Below, piece after piece: positions 17,696 through 25,932 of a stretch of DNA of 64,000 bases. The position numbers and the translations under genes were made by a program. The notes beneath the pieces were generated by a model. That model saw only the letters and a program-made list of their open reading frames with translations, was not told the origin of the DNA and did not search any database. The number at the start of each line of letters is the position of its first letter. Position 1 is the stretch's first letter. The stretch is from Rivularia sp. PCC 7116 (GTDB taxonomy: Bacteria; Cyanobacteriota; Cyanobacteriia; Cyanobacteriales; Nostocaceae): assembly GCF_000316665.1 (NCBI RefSeq), contig NC_019678.1:4526001-4590000 (forward strand). The letters are read 5' to 3'.

Positions 17696-17753
17696 AGGTC
17701 AAAGGTCAAAGGTCAAAGGTTAAAGGTCAAAGGTCAAAGGTTAAAGGTTAATT
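17696..17753. repeat. STRR array, GGTCAAA heptamer
   Basis: About eight tandem copies of GGTCAAA/GGTTAAA between the permease start and the hydrolase stop. The same unit recurs near 32530 and 54360. Confidence 0.85.
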
Positions 17754-17762
17754 TCCAATGCC

Positions 17763-18704
17763 CTATGCCCTATGCCCAATTCCTAAAACCCAATCTCGCA
17801 ATAAGGGATTAAGCTGGTTGGGAACTTCATCGTGAGGACAATGACCCGCTCGCAGATAGTATTCTGTTAATTGGGGATAATATTGACGATACTTCTGGGA
17901 ACGTTCTCTGGCACTCATCCAAGGATCTGCTTCTCCCCATAATAACAACAGCGGACAAGATAGCTGCTGCAAAAGTACGTCTACTTTCTCTCCTTGGGGA
18001 GTACTAAAAACAGAGCAAAATACATCAAAAGCACCCTTATCGCTAGAAGGACGACGAATTTCTTCTATTAATTGGTCTGTAATTGCACTTTTATCTAAAT
18101 ATACTTTTTCAAGAGTTTGGCGAATTACCCAAGGTTGGCGAATATATTGAAATAAAATAAATTGAAATAAAGGTAGTTTAAAAATAGATTTTGCAAAATC
18201 GCCTAATAAGTTTTGCAGCTTTTGATTAAAGTCCGGTTCTATTTCGGTTTGTAATGCTTCCGGTTCCGCTGTTGGTTGCTCTTTACTAAAGGGACCAGCA
18301 CTATTAAGCAATACCAAACCCGCAGCAGAATCTGGACGTTGCGCTGCTACACACAAACTTGCATAACCACCGAGGGAATTACCCGCCAATACAGCTTTTT
18401 CACCAATCACTTCGGTAATAAAATCATGTAATTGGTCGCGCCACAAATCACCACCGTACTGCAACTTGGGCTTTTCCGAACGTCCAAACCCTAATAAATC
18501 GATAGCGTATACCTCAAAATCTTGCTGAAGTTCGGCAATATTTTTGCGCCAGTGGTCGGTGGAAGCTCCGAAACCATGTACTAATAGTAACGGCGGACGT
18601 TGAGAATGCTTCTCTCCGGCTTTGACATAGTAAACATTATGTCCGCGCCATTGCCAATATTTACCGGGAATTGGAGTTGTAGAGGAAATTGTAGCTGCCT
18701 GCAT
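17763..18704 (-). CDS. alpha/beta-fold hydrolase, 313 aa
   Basis: A serine hydrolase with all family landmarks: oxyanion-loop HGFGASTDHW (residues 43-52), nucleophile elbow GNSLGG with Ser110, acid Asp in LLLWGEADPW, and catalytic His in AGHCPHDEVP. Length and the YAIDLLGFGRSEKP segment fit the plant/cyanobacterial esterase-haloperoxidase group; in plants relatives act on chlorophyll or lipid intermediates, but the substrate here is unknown. No signal peptide. The last residues, GIGHRA and the TAG stop, are encoded by ATTGGGCATAGGGCATAG, a tandem heptamer array, so the C-terminus is repeat-derived. Its gene is next to moaC on the same strand with 131 bases between. Confidence 0.9.
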   Translation of the reverse strand: MQAATISSTTPIPGKYWQWRGHNVYYVKAGEKHSQRPPLLLVHGFGASTDHWRKNIAELQQDFEVYAIDLLGFGRSEKPKLQYGGDLWRDQLHDFITEVIGEKAVLAGNSLGGYASLCVAAQRPDSAAGLVLLNSAGPFSKEQPTAEPEALQTEIEPDFNQKLQNLLGDFAKSIFKLPLFQFILFQYIRQPWVIRQTLEKVYLDKSAITDQLIEEIRRPSSDKGAFDVFCSVFSTPQGEKVDVLLQQLSCPLLLLWGEADPWMSARERSQKYRQYYPQLTEYYLRAGHCPHDEVPNQLNPLLRDWVLGIGHRA

Positions 18705-18788
18705 TTTTTAAGATTTGTTAAGCATGTTCTCATTATTGTAAAGCAGATAGCAGAAATTTTTCTCCTTCCGATGGAAGAAGCATTTTCG

Positions 18789-18838
18789 GTAATCAATTAC
18801 CAATTCCCAATAACCAATTACCAATTACCAATTCTCTA
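18789..18838. repeat. STRR array, CCAATTA heptamer
   Basis: Tandem CCAATTA/CCAATTC units between the alpha/beta hydrolase start and the moaC stop. It probably does not encode anything. Confidence 0.8.
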
Positions 18839-19351
18839 TTTAAAATAATCTCCCGATTTACCACCACTCTTACTAACTAAATGTATTGATTCAATTTGAA
18901 TCGATTTTTCTATGGCTTTCGCCATATCATATAAAGTTAATGCAGCAATAGAAACTGCTGTTAGAGCTTCCATTTCTACCCCGGTTTCAGCTTTAGTTTT
19001 TACTGTTGCTTGAATCTCGTAACCCGGTAGCTCGGGTAGAGGGATTATGTAAACTTGAATTTTCTGTAACGGTAAAGGATGGCATAAGGGAATTAAATTT
19101 GCTGTTTGTTTTGCAGCCATAATTCCAGCTAGCCTCGCTGTTGCTAATACGTCACCTTTCGGAGCGTTTCCCGATTCAATTGCGGCAAAAGTTTCTGGTT
19201 TCATCCGCACTTTACCAGCAGCTACAGCTTGTCTGATGCTAGAATCTTTCGCTGATACATCTACCATCTGGGCTTCTCCACGATTATCCAAATGAGTTAA
19301 ACCCTTTTGAGCAGACGAACGCAAGGAATTTTGAAATTTTTCTTGTGTCAT
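18836..19351 (-). CDS. moaC: cyclic pyranopterin monophosphate synthase
   Basis: Second step of molybdenum-cofactor synthesis: converts 3',8-cyclo-7,8-dihydroguanosine triphosphate to cyclic pyranopterin monophosphate in the cytosol. The family pattern is continuous: [33 protein letters not shown] at residues 19-52, [34 protein letters not shown] in the centre, and [25 protein letters not shown] in the second half, with [14 protein letters not shown] at the end. The 171-residue length is normal. No other moa gene is nearby. It is divergent from the tRNA-Arg gene, whose 5' end is only 35 bases away. Nitrate reductase is the likely main client in a cyanobacterium. Confidence 0.96.
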   Translation of the reverse strand: MTQEKFQNSLRSSAQKGLTHLDNRGEAQMVDVSAKDSSIRQAVAAGKVRMKPETFAAIESGNAPKGDVLATARLAGIMAAKQTANLIPLCHPLPLQKIQVYIIPLPELPGYEIQATVKTKAETGVEMEALTAVSIAALTLYDMAKAIEKSIQIESIHLVSKSGGKSGDYFK

Positions 19352-19385
19352 TTGGCTGACATATGCTAATATTATTGAGTTGCAA

Positions 19386-19459
19386 GGGCGTGTAGCTCAG
19401 TGGACTAGAGCACGTGGCTACGGACCACGGTGTCAGGGGTTCAAATCCCTTCTCGCCCG
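19386..19459 (+). tRNA. tRNA-Arg (anticodon ACG)
   Basis: A 74-base cloverleaf. Acceptor arms GGGCGTG and CTCGCCC pair with one U-U mismatch; the anticodon stem is CGTGG/CCACG around loop CTACGGA, giving anticodon ACG; the T arm is AGGGG-TTCAAAT-CCCTT. The CCA end is not encoded. A run of seven T follows, and probably ends transcription. ACG is usually converted to ICG and reads CGU, CGC and CGA. Confidence 0.96.
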
Positions 19460-20145
19460 TTTTTTTAATATTTGGAATATAAGAGTGAAGAGTTAGAATT
19501 TAACTTTTCGCTCTTATCTTTTTAACTATACGTTACTGCGAGCATTTCGACTCTACTTATGTAGTGTGTACTTTGTAAAGACTCTCGTTCCAAGTCTCTG
19601 GCTGGAATGCCTTCTCAAGAGGCTCTGCCTCTTATATTGAAAGGAGGCAGAGCCTCCAATACTGTATTCCTTGCCGGAGACAAGGAACAAGTAATATTAA
19701 GTCTAAAGAAACCCGGTTTCTAGTCATGAAAGCATCTCAACGTCTTTGCTAAATTACAAAGAAACCGGGTTTCTCTCACTGGTGCAATAAAGTTAAATTC
19801 AAAAAACTTTTGCTAAAAGAGCGCAGAATTAAATTCTCTGGCGAATTAAGAACAACATTATAAAGATATTCTGAAGTTGATTGGAAATTAACTCAAAAAA
19901 ATTGAAGTAATAGCAATCGCTGGCACTTAGCTAATAGCTAATGGGTGGTGCATTTTTGTGTGAAATCAGTTTTCAACACGTCTAAAAATCGCTAAATGCA
20001 TAAGCCAGAATCATTCAAACGTATAGTTAACAAGTGAAACTCAATTTCAGTATTACCAGTCTTCTGAATTAATCACCAGAAACTGTGTAATACAATTTGC
20101 AATATATTAGTAATACAACATTCCTCATTTAGGAGGAGAGGTAAC
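19460..20145. other. gene-free spacer with dispersed inverted repeats
   Basis: Holds a CTCTGGCTGGAATGCC...GAGGCTCTGCCTC repeat (19595-19690) that also occurs in part at 36306-36350, and an inverted pair AAAGAAACCCGGTTTCT (19705-19721) and AAAGAAACCGGGTTTCT (19758-19774). Related CCGG hairpins occur near 42930, 56758 and 58457. The last 150 bases upstream of the sigma gene show no obvious ORF. Confidence 0.55.
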
Positions 20146-20790
20146 ATGCCCTCAAAGCAGATGGCAGAAACTAACGAACACCTATTGATTGACTCGAAAT
20201 ATCGACAGATAGTCGAACAAATTGCCCGCAAGCATACTAGAAATAGCTCGATGTCTTGGGAAGATGCGGCGCAAACGGCTCATGTAAAGGTTTTTCGGAT
20301 GGTAAAGGCGGGTAAATTTCAATCTCAGAAAACGAATAATTTTTACTGTTGGGCGGCTACTGTAGCACGTAATTCAGTGATTGATTTTGTGCGTAAGGAG
20401 AGTTTGCGTAACTGCCCAAGTTTAGATAGAACAATTGCAGGAACTGATGTTTCGTTGTTAGATACTGTTGCGGATAAGTTCAATTTGTTGGATGCGGTAG
20501 AGCGTGCTGATGTTGTAGTAGTAGCCAAAGAAGCAATTAAAAAACTTGTAATATTGTATCCGGAGCGAGGATATCTCAAGCTTTGGCAAGGATTAGTGGA
20601 AGGTAAAAAGCAGACTGAGTTAGCGTTAGATTTGAAGATAACTCAAAGTGAAGTTTCCCGTCGTCGCAAAGAACTTTTAGGGCGTGTTGCTCAAGAGTTA
20701 GGGTTATTACAGCCTGGAGCTATCAAGCAAGAGCAAAATAAAAATCGTCAATCGAAAGCGAGTAGAAAACGTTCTCAAGAGCAGTGGTAG
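20146..20790 (+). CDS. sigma-70 family (ECF-like) RNA polymerase sigma factor
   Basis: A 214-residue sigma factor with the two-domain ECF layout. Region 2 is visible at about residues 20-85 (MSWEDAAQTAHVKVFRMVKAG...YCWAATVARNSVIDFVRKESLRN) and region 4 at about 125-190, with a helix-turn-helix KKQTELALDLKITQSEVSRRRKELLGR. The C-terminal tail is basic and Gln/Lys/Ser-rich. A strong Shine-Dalgarno (AGGAGGAGAGG) precedes the ATG, stronger than most in this window. It is the first of three co-oriented genes, with 157 bases to the DUF1822-like gene and then 323 to the CHAT gene. No conventional anti-sigma gene is nearby, so one of the partners may control it. Promoter targets are unknown. Confidence 0.88.
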   Translation: MPSKQMAETNEHLLIDSKYRQIVEQIARKHTRNSSMSWEDAAQTAHVKVFRMVKAGKFQSQKTNNFYCWAATVARNSVIDFVRKESLRNCPSLDRTIAGTDVSLLDTVADKFNLLDAVERADVVVVAKEAIKKLVILYPERGYLKLWQGLVEGKKQTELALDLKITQSEVSRRRKELLGRVAQELGLLQPGAIKQEQNKNRQSKASRKRSQEQW

Positions 20791-20947
20791 CGGCGAGCAT
20801 TTATTTTGCAATTTTATTATGATTAATCAAAAAAATAGAAAAACTGCACATAGAATCATCATCTCTTTCGTTAAAAGTAATAGACACCTCCATAACTACT
20901 AAATTATTGACGAGAAGCAATGCTAATTCGTCTAGGAATATAAACCT

Positions 20948-22330
20948 ATGGGTAGAAATATCAGTAACTCAACATCTTATACGGGACAAAAAATTATCCA
21001 GCGAATGCCGCAACCTGGAGAAATCTGGGAAGTAAATCGCTCGATACATTCTCCTGTAGAATTTTCTCAAGAGCAGCAATATCAACTTTACTCGGATGCA
21101 GCAAGACAGTTTATGAGAGGAATTTATCCTCCTATGAATGTGATGATTGTCACTAAGGAAGACAGCGGTGTTTTTTCTCAAGAATGGCAATTAATCACGG
21201 TAATGATGCTGTCTGGAGAAACTCAATTTCTGAGCGATGTTGATTTACTGATTCCCTCAGATATTTCTGGTTTAGAAAAAGATGTGCTAGCTCAAACTTG
21301 GTTAGTAGAAGAAATGTTTGCTTGCAATTTAGTTAAACCAGTGGGTAAGCGCTTATCGCGGAATATTTATGATTTATTGCTAAGTGTGGGAGATTTTGAT
21401 CGTCAAATAGTTGCTCAACCACCGGAAAAATCGGAAATCGAACTTGCTGGTTTAAAAATAGGAACGAAAAAAGCGATAGAAGATTTGCGAATAATGGATT
21501 TTCATCGACATAAATTAGCCTGTAGCGATGTATTAAGCATTCCCGTTGCAGCTTACCGCACTTATTTAGACAGTTTGAATTTTACAGAAGCGGTATTAGA
21601 AGAAGCTTTAGAAGTTGATAAAGACTTGTTAGTTGACGCGAAAAAAAAAGAAAGCAAAGTTAATGTTCTTAGTCAATGGCTGCAAAATACATTTGATGCT
21701 CAGTGGCAGTTACTTTGGCAAACTCCATCTTTAGCGATTGCAACTAGAAGTAAGTTTGATTCAAAACCGGATGGGGATGAAATTGCAGCATTAATAAAAC
21801 AAGTATTTTCTCCAGATGAGCATTATAGAAGAAAAGCTGCGAAAAAGTTGGGAGAAATAGCTTTAGGAAATGCCGATGGGATTGAAGCTTTAGTTAATTT
21901 AATACGCACCACCCAAAACGATGAAACTTTATGGGTAGCGGTAGAAAGTTTATGGAAAATAAATCCCGGAAACCCAGCAGCAGGTGTGAGAAAAGTCAAG
22001 CTGCTTGATTTGGGAATGCAGCTAGCTGGTGAAGCGGTGGCTTTAGCAGTAGCTTTGGTACCCAAAGCTGATGGAAAAATAGGTGTTTTGCTACAGGCTT
22101 ACTCTACAGATACTGAAACTGACGATAGCGATAATTCTAAACCGTTACTATATTTACCTCCTGGATTAAAGTTAATATTGCTTTCCGAAACGGGAGAAAC
22201 TTTACGGGAAGTTACAGCTAGAAATGCTGATATTTATGTTCAGCTTAAATTCAGCGGTGAAAAGAGCGAACAATTTAGCGTCAGGGTGGCTTTAAATGAA
22301 GCAAGTATTACAGAAGATTTTGAAATTTAA
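20948..22330 (+). CDS. HEAT-repeat protein with C-terminal DUF1822-like domain, 460 aa
   Basis: A soluble protein with no signal peptide. The N-terminal half is unassigned. Residues 275-340 (IAALIKQVFSPDEHYRRKAAKKLGEIALGNADGIEALVNLIRTTQ) look like HEAT repeats, a protein-binding scaffold. The last 120 residues (VKLLDLGMQLAGEAVALAVALVPKADGKIGVLLQAY, LYLPPGLKLILLSETGETLREVTARNADIYVQLKFSGEKSEQFSVRVALNEASITEDF) match my memory of the cyanobacterial DUF1822 family. The WLQNTFDAQWQLLW segment at about 240 is also typical. DUF1822 genes are, to my recollection, often placed beside sigma factors and CHAT proteases, as here. Function is unknown; I infer an adaptor between them. Confidence 0.75.
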   Translation: MGRNISNSTSYTGQKIIQRMPQPGEIWEVNRSIHSPVEFSQEQQYQLYSDAARQFMRGIYPPMNVMIVTKEDSGVFSQEWQLITVMMLSGETQFLSDVDLLIPSDISGLEKDVLAQTWLVEEMFACNLVKPVGKRLSRNIYDLLLSVGDFDRQIVAQPPEKSEIELAGLKIGTKKAIEDLRIMDFHRHKLACSDVLSIPVAAYRTYLDSLNFTEAVLEEALEVDKDLLVDAKKKESKVNVLSQWLQNTFDAQWQLLWQTPSLAIATRSKFDSKPDGDEIAALIKQVFSPDEHYRRKAAKKLGEIALGNADGIEALVNLIRTTQNDETLWVAVESLWKINPGNPAAGVRKVKLLDLGMQLAGEAVALAVALVPKADGKIGVLLQAYSTDTETDDSDNSKPLLYLPPGLKLILLSETGETLREVTARNADIYVQLKFSGEKSEQFSVRVALNEASITEDFEI

Positions 22331-22653
22331 TAATTAGACATTGGGCATTGGATTATAAATTCCACACTATTCCTGATGCAATTTTCTCACGTATGAATGT
22401 AGGGTGTGTTGTCGCTCCGCGCAACGCACCATGATAATTTATACGTAAACCCAAATTTAGGCTCTCAATTTCTATCGAAATCTCTTTAAAATCAATCAGT
22501 AATTGTTACCTCGCTCCCATTTATATAGAAATAATTCTCTTTTAATTTTTCTCTTTCTCTTCCTCTGCGGTTTTTATCATCAAATACTACCTGATGAAAT
22601 ATTGATTGATGAACTATATAAACGGTAAAAATTAATCATTGTGAATTGACTCC
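22331..22653. other. spacer between the DUF1822-like and CHAT genes with a hairpin repeat
   Basis: Contains a hairpin repeat at 22400-22434 (arms AGGGTGTGTTG and CAACGCACCA, imperfect). The remainder is AT-rich with no ORF. The gap is long for an operon, so the CHAT gene may have its own promoter. Confidence 0.45.
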
Positions 22654-25467
22654 ATGTCTTTAAATTTTTCTCATAAAAATCTCCGGGGTTATTCTTTCAA
22701 AAATCAAGACTTAACAAAAGCGGATTTTTCGTATTCAGATATTCGCGGTGCTAATTTCACGAATGCTATTTTAAAAGATGCCAATTTTCACCATGCTGTT
22801 GCTGGAGTGCAAAATTTTAGAGTCATTTGTTTAATGGCTTTTTCATTTTTTATGGCTGCGCTTTGCGGATATGCATCTGGTTTAACGGGAATTATTGCTT
22901 CACAATATCTTGCTTCTGTTTACGGTGGAAGTACAAGTATTGTTAGCGGTGTTAGTGGGATAACTAATCATGTGGTTGGAGTTACTGCTGTGATTATCTT
23001 TTCACTACTAGGACTTTTCTTTATTGGGACTATTTATAGAGGCTTTTCAGCAGATGTATGGTTTATTTTAGCTGGCTCTGAAGCTGTAATTATCGTAATT
23101 ATTGGGTTAGTTTCAATTATTATTTGGGGTTATCCTGGTTTAAAAGCTGCGGTTTTAGGAGCTTGGGGTGCCGCTGGAGCGGGACTTTGGTCTTTAATTG
23201 GAGTTATTACTATTGCTTTAGCAGTATTTTGGTCTGCCCAAGAACCTTTTTTTGGCAAAATATTAAAAGTAGCGGCTTGGGTTTTAGGTTTATTAACTGC
23301 AATATTTATTTTTAGTGCTGTATTTCAAGTTTCAGATGTTGCTTTACCTCTAACTTTGTTTTTGGCTACAGTGGTTACTTGTGTGGGAATATATTCTGGT
23401 TTCAAAGCTTTAGGTGAAGATAAAAAATATGCTTTGATTCGTACTGTAGGAATTAATATTTCTACTATTGGTGGAACAAGTTTCCGCAGTACAGATTTGA
23501 CGAATGCCGATTTATCTCATGCAATTCTCAAAAATACTGACTTTACAAATGCTAATTTGACTCGTACTAATTTTCATTTAGCAAAAAAGCTCGATCTATC
23601 CAGAGTAAAAAATACTATTTTAATTAATTCAGAAGTGAGAAATTTAGTTGTTACCAAACAAGGTGCAAATAAATCCTACAAAGGCTTCAATCTTCAAGGT
23701 GCAAATCTTGAAAATGCTAATCTCAACGATATTAACTTAACCGAAGCCGATATCAGCGAAGCCACTTTAAAAAATGCTGTACTAGAAAGAGCTAATTTAA
23801 CAAAAACTCAAGCTTTAAAATCTAACTTTCAACAAGCTAATTTAACTGCTGCTTGTTTAGAAGGATGGAATATTGACAGCACTACACAACTAGAAAACAC
23901 AATTTGCGAATATATCTTTTTGCTTAACAATCAACGCGAACGTCGTCCGAGTAGCGGAGATTTTGCACCTGGTGAATTTGCAAAGTTATTTCAAGTAGTA
24001 CTAAATACTGTTGATCTAATTTTTCGTAATGGCTTGGATTTACAGGGTTTATCTGCTGCTTTAACAAAAGTTAGGAATGCAAACCAAGGTACCAATATTG
24101 CGATTCAAAGTATTGAAAATAAAGGTGATGGTGTTGTTGTCGTGCGGGTAGAAGTCCCCGAAGATACCGATAAACAAAAAATTCATGCCGAATTTACTCA
24201 AGGTTATCAAGTCGCATTGCAAGCTTTAGAAGCAAAATATCAAGCCGAATTGCAAAGTAAGGACGAGCAAATTGCACTTTATCGCCAGCATCAAGCAGAT
24301 TTAAGAAATTTAATGCAGATAGCTGCTCCCAGGCACAAGCAGCAACAAGAAAAATTGGTAATTCTCAATTTGCATCAAGGTGATTTACAAAATGGCTTTT
24401 CGGTAACGTTGCGAATTGCCAAACAAGGAAATCATCCTTATTTTGAATCTAAAGGTAAATTACCACCGGCGATAGAGTTAAAAGAATATTATCAAAAATG
24501 GCGAATAGCTTACCGGCAAAGTTTAGGAATTAATTCTCGGTTAGATATTCCCGATACTCAAATTACTAATATCAGTCAGTGCGATTATTTTCATGAATGC
24601 TCTGTAAGTGCTGAAAAGTTACAGCAAAATATCAATTCATGGCTCAATTCTGATATATTTAGACCTATAAAAGAACAACTTTTAGAACAGTTAAACCCCA
24701 GCGACGCAGTTAGGTTTATTCTGCAAACCGAAGATAAACAAGTACGAAAATTGCCTTTACAACTGTGGGATTTTTTTGATCGGTATCTTAAGGTAGAAAT
24801 GGCTTTAAGCAGTGCGAGCTATAAAAGTTCGGAGAAATTATTAGCTCCAGGTAAAGTCAGAATTCTAGCAATTTTGGGTAACAGCAGCGGAATTAATATT
24901 GATAAAGATCGAGAATTATTAGAAAATTTACCAAATGCAGAAGTTGTCTTTTTAGTAGAGCCTCAAAGACAGCAGCTAAACGATGAACTTTGGGCACAAT
25001 CTTGGAATATTTTATTTTTTGCGGGACATAGTTCTACTGTATCTGTTGAAAATACAAAAGCGGATAACCCCAGAAACATTGAGCAGAAAGAGGAAAGAGA
25101 AGAAGGACGAATTTGTATTAATCAAACGGACACTTTAACTATTGCCGAGTTGAAATATGCTCTTACAAAAGCGATTGAGCGAGGTTTATTTTTGGCAATC
25201 TTTAACTCCTGCGATGGTTTAGGGTTAGCTGCGGATTTAGCAGATTTACAGCTTCCGCAAATGATAGTTATGCGCGAGCCGGTTCCCGATAAAGTAGCGC
25301 AGGAGTTTCTTAAAAACTTCTTGCAAGAATATTCTCAAGGAAAAACCTTGTATCAATCGGTACGTGGAGGTAGAGAAAAATTGCAAGGTTTAGAGAATGA
25401 ATTTCCCTGCGCTACTTGGTTACCGGTTATCTGTCAAAATCCCGCAGAAATTCCACCTTTGTGGTAG
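22654..25467 (+). CDS. pentapeptide-repeat, polytopic membrane, CHAT-protease fusion, 937 aa
   Basis: Residues 8-50 are pentapeptide repeats (FKNQDLTKADFSYSDIRGANFTNAIL). Residues 55-265 hold about six to seven hydrophobic segments (for example VICLMAFSFFMAALCGYASG). Residues 275-430 carry a second pentapeptide block (TDLTNADLSHAILKNTDFTNANL and onward). After a linker with a possible coiled coil (about 520-570), residues 570-937 are a CHAT caspase-like peptidase with His792 (FAGHSS) and Cys853 (NSCDG), the catalytic pair. CHAT enzymes cut proteins when triggered by a sensor. I infer a membrane-anchored signal-gated protease. It is third in line after a sigma gene and a HEAT/DUF1822-like gene. 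The substrate is unknown. Confidence 0.85.
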   Translation: MSLNFSHKNLRGYSFKNQDLTKADFSYSDIRGANFTNAILKDANFHHAVAGVQNFRVICLMAFSFFMAALCGYASGLTGIIASQYLASVYGGSTSIVSGVSGITNHVVGVTAVIIFSLLGLFFIGTIYRGFSADVWFILAGSEAVIIVIIGLVSIIIWGYPGLKAAVLGAWGAAGAGLWSLIGVITIALAVFWSAQEPFFGKILKVAAWVLGLLTAIFIFSAVFQVSDVALPLTLFLATVVTCVGIYSGFKALGEDKKYALIRTVGINISTIGGTSFRSTDLTNADLSHAILKNTDFTNANLTRTNFHLAKKLDLSRVKNTILINSEVRNLVVTKQGANKSYKGFNLQGANLENANLNDINLTEADISEATLKNAVLERANLTKTQALKSNFQQANLTAACLEGWNIDSTTQLENTICEYIFLLNNQRERRPSSGDFAPGEFAKLFQVVLNTVDLIFRNGLDLQGLSAALTKVRNANQGTNIAIQSIENKGDGVVVVRVEVPEDTDKQKIHAEFTQGYQVALQALEAKYQAELQSKDEQIALYRQHQADLRNLMQIAAPRHKQQQEKLVILNLHQGDLQNGFSVTLRIAKQGNHPYFESKGKLPPAIELKEYYQKWRIAYRQSLGINSRLDIPDTQITNISQCDYFHECSVSAEKLQQNINSWLNSDIFRPIKEQLLEQLNPSDAVRFILQTEDKQVRKLPLQLWDFFDRYLKVEMALSSASYKSSEKLLAPGKVRILAILGNSSGINIDKDRELLENLPNAEVVFLVEPQRQQLNDELWAQSWNILFFAGHSSTVSVENTKADNPRNIEQKEEREEGRICINQTDTLTIAELKYALTKAIERGLFLAIFNSCDGLGLAADLADLQLPQMIVMREPVPDKVAQEFLKNFLQEYSQGKTLYQSVRGGREKLQGLENEFPCATWLPVICQNPAEIPPLW

Positions 25468-25921
25468 TTAATCAAGTTCGGATAGTTATAATACAAGATA
25501 ATATAAGGCTCGTAGTTGCGCTTCAGCACCTCTTTTATGAAGTACTGAAGCACAACTACGAACATATGTACTTCACCACATTAAATTTGAGGGCTACCAG
25601 CGCTCGATTAAAAAAATTCTTCTAGAGCGCAGAGTACGCAGAGAAAGAGAGAAGAAGAGGAATTGATTATTATTCCGATACAAATAAATTTGATGCCAAA
25701 TGTTGGGTTACGACACGATTCAATAATTTTTGTTCTCAGCCAAATTAAACCGTGTCTAACCCAACCTACTACTTTTATTGTGTCAACATTATGGTGCGTT
25801 AGATGATGTAGAAAAAGTTTTCATATTAACAGATGAATTTTCGTACATCTAACACACCCTACAATAATCTGGTAACTGGTAACTGGTAACTGATTACTGT
25901 TCACTGTTCACTGTTAACTGT
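25468..25921. other. repeat-filled spacer between convergent genes
   Basis: Contains the hairpin at 25510-25561, a GTTGGGTTACGACACG...CGTGTCTAACCCAACCTAC palindrome (25694-25769, the same end sequence as the modules at 6379-7571), and a TGGTGCGTTAGATG...CATCTAACACACCCTAC pair (25793-25863). Confidence 0.6.
25510..25561 (+). repeat. imperfect hairpin after the CHAT gene
   Basis: Arms TCGTAGTTGCGCTTCAG (25510-25526) and CTGAAGCACAACTACGA (25545-25561) pair except at one position. It lies about 45 bases past the CHAT stop and may act as a terminator or be a dispersed repeat; there is no T-tract. Confidence 0.6.
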
Positions 25922-25932
25922 TCACTGTTCCC
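25869..25932. repeat. STRR array overlapping the stop codon of the GH74-like gene
   Basis: AACTGGT units pass into CTGTTCA units. The final codons and stop of the minus-strand gene (GAA CAG TGA) belong to the array. Confidence 0.8.
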
